From positions 186,001-250,000 of the forward strand of contig CAZYNH010000001.1 of assembly GCA_964648295.1 (NCBI GenBank): a stretch of 64,000 nt of DNA. The letters are read 5' to 3'. A model generated the notes under the pieces. The model did no database searches and was not told the DNA's origin. It saw only the letters and a list, made by a program, of their open reading frames with translations. The translations under genes were made by a program, and so were the position numbers. Every line of letters starts with the position of its first letter. Within the stretch, counting starts at the first letter, position 1. The DNA comes from UBA4055 sp964648295. GTDB taxonomy: Bacteria; UBA4055. Below, in pieces: positions 61,946 through 64,000 of the stretch.

Positions 61946-61972
61946 GAGGCGTGTCACGATATGACACGCCTC
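61946..61972. repeat. Perfect 11-bp inverted repeat
   Basis: GAGGCGTGTCA-cgata-TGACACGCCTC. It is 30 nt after the exported-protein gene and 44 nt before ORF6N. The stem is strong and G+C-rich; a T-tract is absent but TGTTATATT follows. Could be a terminator without U-tract or an operator. Confidence 0.6.
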
Positions 61973-62015
61973 TGCTGTTATATTGCAGGAAAAGTGCAAT
62001 TTGGAGAGCGGTATA

Positions 62016-62903
62016 ATGGAAAAGAAAGAGATCGTTGAGTTTGATGAGAATGTGATCAGGGACAGGATATATTCGATCCGCGGATTTCAGGTGATGCTGG
62101 ACAGAGATCTGGCGGAGCTCTACGGGGTGGATACAAGGGTATTAAAACAAGCAGTAAAAAGAAATGCGGATAAGTTCCCGTCTGATTTCATGTTTAGCCT
62201 GAATAATAAGGAAATCAGCTTTATGGTGTCACAAAATGTGATACCATCGAAACGATCGCTAGGAGGATCAATTCCGTTTGCTTTCACAGAACATGGCGTA
62301 GCAATGCTGTCAACTGTTCTTAAATCTTCAAAAGCTACAAAAATCAGTATATTGATTATACGCGCTTTCGTAACTATGCGTAGGTTTATTCAATCAAATG
62401 CTCGATTGTTTAGCAGGATAGACAATCTTGAACTGAAGCAGTCAGATACAGATAAAAAAATTGAAAAAATTCTCGGGGCAATGGAAAGTGTGGATCTTAA
62501 GCCGGTGCAGGGAATTTTCTTTGAAGGTCAGATATTCGATGCATACAATTTCATTTCAGATCTGTTCAGAGACGCGGAAAAGTCCATCCTTATCGTAGAT
62601 AATTACATTGACGATTCTGTTCTGATTCATCTGACAAAGGTAAAAGCGGGTGTATCAGTCAGAATATTAACAAGATATGTGACGGATCAATTCAAGCTTG
62701 ATGTAATGAAATTCGAGGCTCAGTACTTTCCGGTCGAGGTAAAAGTGTTTCCGCACTCGCACGACAGATTCATAATAATTGACAGGCGCGATGTTTATCA
62801 TGTAGGCGCATCTTTGAAAGATCTCGGCAAGAAGTGGGTCGGATTCTCTAAATTCGGTACGAAAGCCATAGACATTTTAGGCAGACTGGATGAGATTGAT
62901 TAA
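62016..62903 (+). CDS. ORF6N (KilA-N-related) domain fused to phospholipase-D-like domain
   Basis: 295 residues from ATG 62016 (GGAGAG upstream). Residues ~10-100: ORF6N domain, 'IYSIRGFQVMLDRDLAELYG' and 'KQAVKRNADKFPSDFMF', usually in phage/plasmid antirepressors and DNA-binding proteins. A coiled segment (about 140-170) leads to a PLD-type half: 'ILIVDNYIDDSVLIHL' and 'HSHDRFIIIDRRDVYHVGAS' with H-x-[R]-[FI]-x2-[ID]-D, a single HKD-like site in which Lys is replaced by Arg, so nuclease activity is uncertain. Ends inside a bidirectional terminator. Confidence 0.85.
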   Translation: MEKKEIVEFDENVIRDRIYSIRGFQVMLDRDLAELYGVDTRVLKQAVKRNADKFPSDFMFSLNNKEISFMVSQNVIPSKRSLGGSIPFAFTEHGVAMLSTVLKSSKATKISILIIRAFVTMRRFIQSNARLFSRIDNLELKQSDTDKKIEKILGAMESVDLKPVQGIFFEGQIFDAYNFISDLFRDAEKSILIVDNYIDDSVLIHLTKVKAGVSVRILTRYVTDQFKLDVMKFEAQYFPVEVKVFPHSHDRFIIIDRRDVYHVGASLKDLGKKWVGFSKFGTKAIDILGRLDEID

Positions 62904-62929
62904 AGTGGTCGATTTCGACCACTTTAATC
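62898..62929. terminator. Bidirectional terminator between ORF6N-PLD and MerR genes
   Basis: A perfect 14-bp stem (62898-62911 with 62916-62929) around an ATTT loop, with A/T-rich ends on both sides, overlapping the ORF6N stop codon and ending 7 nt before the MerR stop. It serves both convergent transcripts. Confidence 0.75.
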
Positions 62930-62936
62930 AAATCGC

Positions 62937-63746
62937 TTATTTGAGCGGGATCTGGATCTCGGTGAGCCAGTCGGCGGGATCTTCCTTGTTCCATATCCCG
63001 TCAATGAAAGATTCGCGGGGATTTCCGGCTATATCATGTTTATTTGATTCTATCCACTTCATGATCACCGCGTAGGAGTTCCCCAGCTTTTCATAAGGGC
63101 CCCTGTGATAAATGCAGGCGGCTTTCTCTGAACCTCCGATCTTTTTATAGACAAGTCCGTCGGCGTCAGGCAGTTTTTTGACTACAGCTTCGCAGATCTC
63201 GACATCAATGTCCTTTTCCTTATATTCGCCGTCGTGATAGATGTTAAAGCAGTAGGCCGGGACACTGCACACAGCCCCGTGACTCTCCATTTTCTTCCCC
63301 ATTTCGGGTGCCATCGTAAAGAGGTAATTGTAGTCAGGTATCACCTTTCTGTATGTGGCGGCTATGATGTCGGGAAGTTTCTTTATCGTTACTTTTTCCA
63401 TTTTAAGCTCCTTTTTGAGTTCGTTCTTCCATGTTTCCATCTTCTGGATGCTGCTTTTTTCCGACCGGATGCTTTCTTCGAGCAGTTTCTGTTTTTCCGA
63501 AAGCAGTGTGATGAGCTGGCCCGGAATGAGCCTGTCTTTCATTATCCGCGATATCTCCTCGAGCGAAAATCCCATGTCCTTTAATGACTGTATCTCCGAT
63601 ACGGCTGCAAGTTTTTCCGGCCGGTAAAATCTGTAACCGTTCTCCCGGCTGATCAGGTCGGGTTTTAAGAGATCTATCTCGTCATAGTAGCGCAGGGTCT
63701 TCACCGTCACTCTGCAGAGTTTTGAGAATTCGCCGATCTTAAGCAT
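62937..63746 (-). CDS. MerR-family regulator with GyrI-like effector domain
   Basis: 269 residues. N-terminal MerR winged helix: 'LKIGEFSKLCRVTVKTLRYY', 'GYRFYRPEKLAAVSEIQSL' and 'GFSLEEISRIMKDR'; a coiled-coil dimerisation helix (residues 75-115); then a GyrI/AraC-effector-binding-type domain from 'KVTIKKLPDIIAATYRK' to the end, as in BmrR/TipA-like multidrug sensors. AAGGAG precedes ATG 63746. The promoter upstream has the 19-bp spacer and dyad expected of MerR-controlled promoters, so autoregulation is likely. No target transporter lies in the window. Confidence 0.92.
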   Translation of the reverse strand: MLKIGEFSKLCRVTVKTLRYYDEIDLLKPDLISRENGYRFYRPEKLAAVSEIQSLKDMGFSLEEISRIMKDRLIPGQLITLLSEKQKLLEESIRSEKSSIQKMETWKNELKKELKMEKVTIKKLPDIIAATYRKVIPDYNYLFTMAPEMGKKMESHGAVCSVPAYCFNIYHDGEYKEKDIDVEICEAVVKKLPDADGLVYKKIGGSEKAACIYHRGPYEKLGNSYAVIMKWIESNKHDIAGNPRESFIDGIWNKEDPADWLTEIQIPLK

Positions 63747-63779
63747 TGTCCGTCTCCTTTTTGTAAGCTTACGGGGGTA

Positions 63780-63810
63780 AATATAAACATTCCCGCCGCG
63801 GGAGGGTCAA
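63780..63810 (-). promoter_or_regulatory. MerR-type promoter with overlapping operator
   Basis: On the minus strand: -35 TTGACC (63810-63805), then a 19-nt spacer and -10 TATATT (63785-63780). Within the spacer is the dyad TCCCG-CGG-CGGGA (63803-63791). A 19-bp spacer plus a dyad between the two hexamers is the hallmark of MerR-family promoters, where the regulator unwinds DNA to realign the hexamers. It lies 34 nt upstream of the MerR gene. Confidence 0.75.
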
Positions 63811-63869
63811 GTAAAAAAATAAAATACATCATTTGATCTTAATTCGGAAACTTAACTTCCTTAATTTAG

Positions 63870-63992
63870 CTAAATTTCGAATTCAAACTCAACCCGAAAA
63901 AGATCAAAGCTCCAAAGTCGTGGTCTGAAAACTATCCCGAAAGTGAATTCCTTAAGGTGAACAAAGATAACTATCTCGGGTTTTTAACATGA
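63870..63992 (+). pseudogene. Possible 3' remnant of a coding sequence
   Basis: A frame opens at 63870 and ends in TGA 63990-63992 with no ATG start. The 40 codons read like protein ('KKIKAPKSWSENYPESEF' then 'NKDNYLGFL'). It could be a decayed gene end or a short coding start using GTG. Evidence is only compositional. Confidence 0.25.
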
Positions 63993-64000
63993 AAAAGAAA
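63989..64000 (+). CDS. Possible start of a gene cut by the window end
   Basis: ATG 63989 followed by AAA AAG AAA, typical of signal-peptide starts (Met-Lys-Lys-Lys), overlapping the preceding stop as ATGA. Too short to identify. Confidence 0.25.

Noticed and set aside
62016..62903. Prophage remnant
   Set aside because: ORF6N is common in phages, but no integrase, structural or lysis genes are near.
1..64000. tRNA, rRNA or insertion sequences
   Set aside because: None of the intergenic gaps shows a cloverleaf, rRNA segment or transposase; gaps are too short or lack the features.

Overview
The window is a stretch of bacterial chromosome of moderate A+T content, densely packed and mostly on the + strand. 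It carries the replication-origin neighbourhood (dnaA, dnaN, recF, a DUF721/DciA-like gene, gyrB, and a ParC-like topoisomerase A subunit a little further on). Lipobox lipoproteins, a type IV pilin-like protein and surface-sugar glycosyltransferases point to a diderm bacterium. Several gene types are typical of the Bacteroidetes/FCB side of the tree: a fibronectin-III/FGE-domain lipoprotein, an ABC permease fused to an M1 peptidase, a 6-bladed beta-propeller lipoprotein, and a short topoisomerase A subunit of Bacteroidetes/Chlamydiae type. I infer an FCB-group or candidate-phylum bacterium, with low confidence about the exact lineage. No rRNA, tRNA, transposase or CRISPR array was found. No gene-free stretch exceeds about 300 bases; the longest are about 200-250 (30508-30713, 61209-61415, 63747-64000).

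Region 1 (1-8591) is a polysaccharide / glycan-lipid cluster: a 5'-truncated family-4 glycosyltransferase, two family-2 glycosyltransferases, two large multi-spanning GT-C-like proteins, an NDP-sugar epimerase, a GtrA flippase-like protein and a sugar-type GNAT acetyltransferase, largely joined by stop/start overlaps. A solitary pilin-like gene with its own promoter and terminator sits inside it.

Region 2 (8657-21462) is housekeeping: two envelope proteins, acpS, prfB with a programmed +1 frameshift, a lone AmmeMemoRadiSam radical SAM enzyme, a UPF0104 membrane protein, a sulfatase-fold membrane protein with degenerate catalytic signatures, an AI-2E family permease, a ComM/YifB ATPase, tdh and an aspartokinase with an unusual C-terminus.

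Region 3 (21463-33159) is accessory and more A+T-rich. It holds an OLD-like ATPase plus a separate DUF3226 TOPRIM protein, a coiled-coil exported protein, a 1569-residue lipoprotein with about 14 Fn3-like repeats and a C-terminal FGE domain, an unrecognised gene pair whose first member has a HEPN-like motif, an AlbA_2/RecG-like protein, and an MntA-HepT toxin-antitoxin pair. Two nearly identical 19-bp palindromes lie near its borders (21464 and 30617).

Region 4 (33275-44290) is the dnaA-dnaN-recF-DUF721-gyrB block followed by GNAT, pyrF, the ParC-like gene and a TolB-like propeller protein. DnaA-box-like sites and an A+T-rich tract lie between dnaA and dnaN.

Region 5 (44305-55197, minus strand) holds a molybdopterin operon (moaA-moaC-MOSC-mogA, with a shortened MoaA), an ABC ATPase with a permease-M1 peptidase fusion, a propeller lipoprotein, 32-bp tandem repeats, a VapBC pair followed at once by a small mosaic protein resembling several antitoxin tails, a radical SAM protein and a MarC protein.

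Region 6 (55335-61208) is an A+T-rich defence island: Vsr, a cytosine methyltransferase with a fused HTH and an HNH nuclease; then a second cytosine methyltransferase, a DUF262 protein and a MAE_28990-type HEPN protein in one overlapping operon. The window ends with an ORF6N-phospholipase-D fusion and a MerR/GyrI regulator that has a textbook 19-bp-spacer promoter. The best candidates for something new are the methyltransferase-DUF262-HEPN operon, the mosaic antitoxin-like gene, the split OLD/TOPRIM pair and the HEPN-like pair at 29-30.5 kb.
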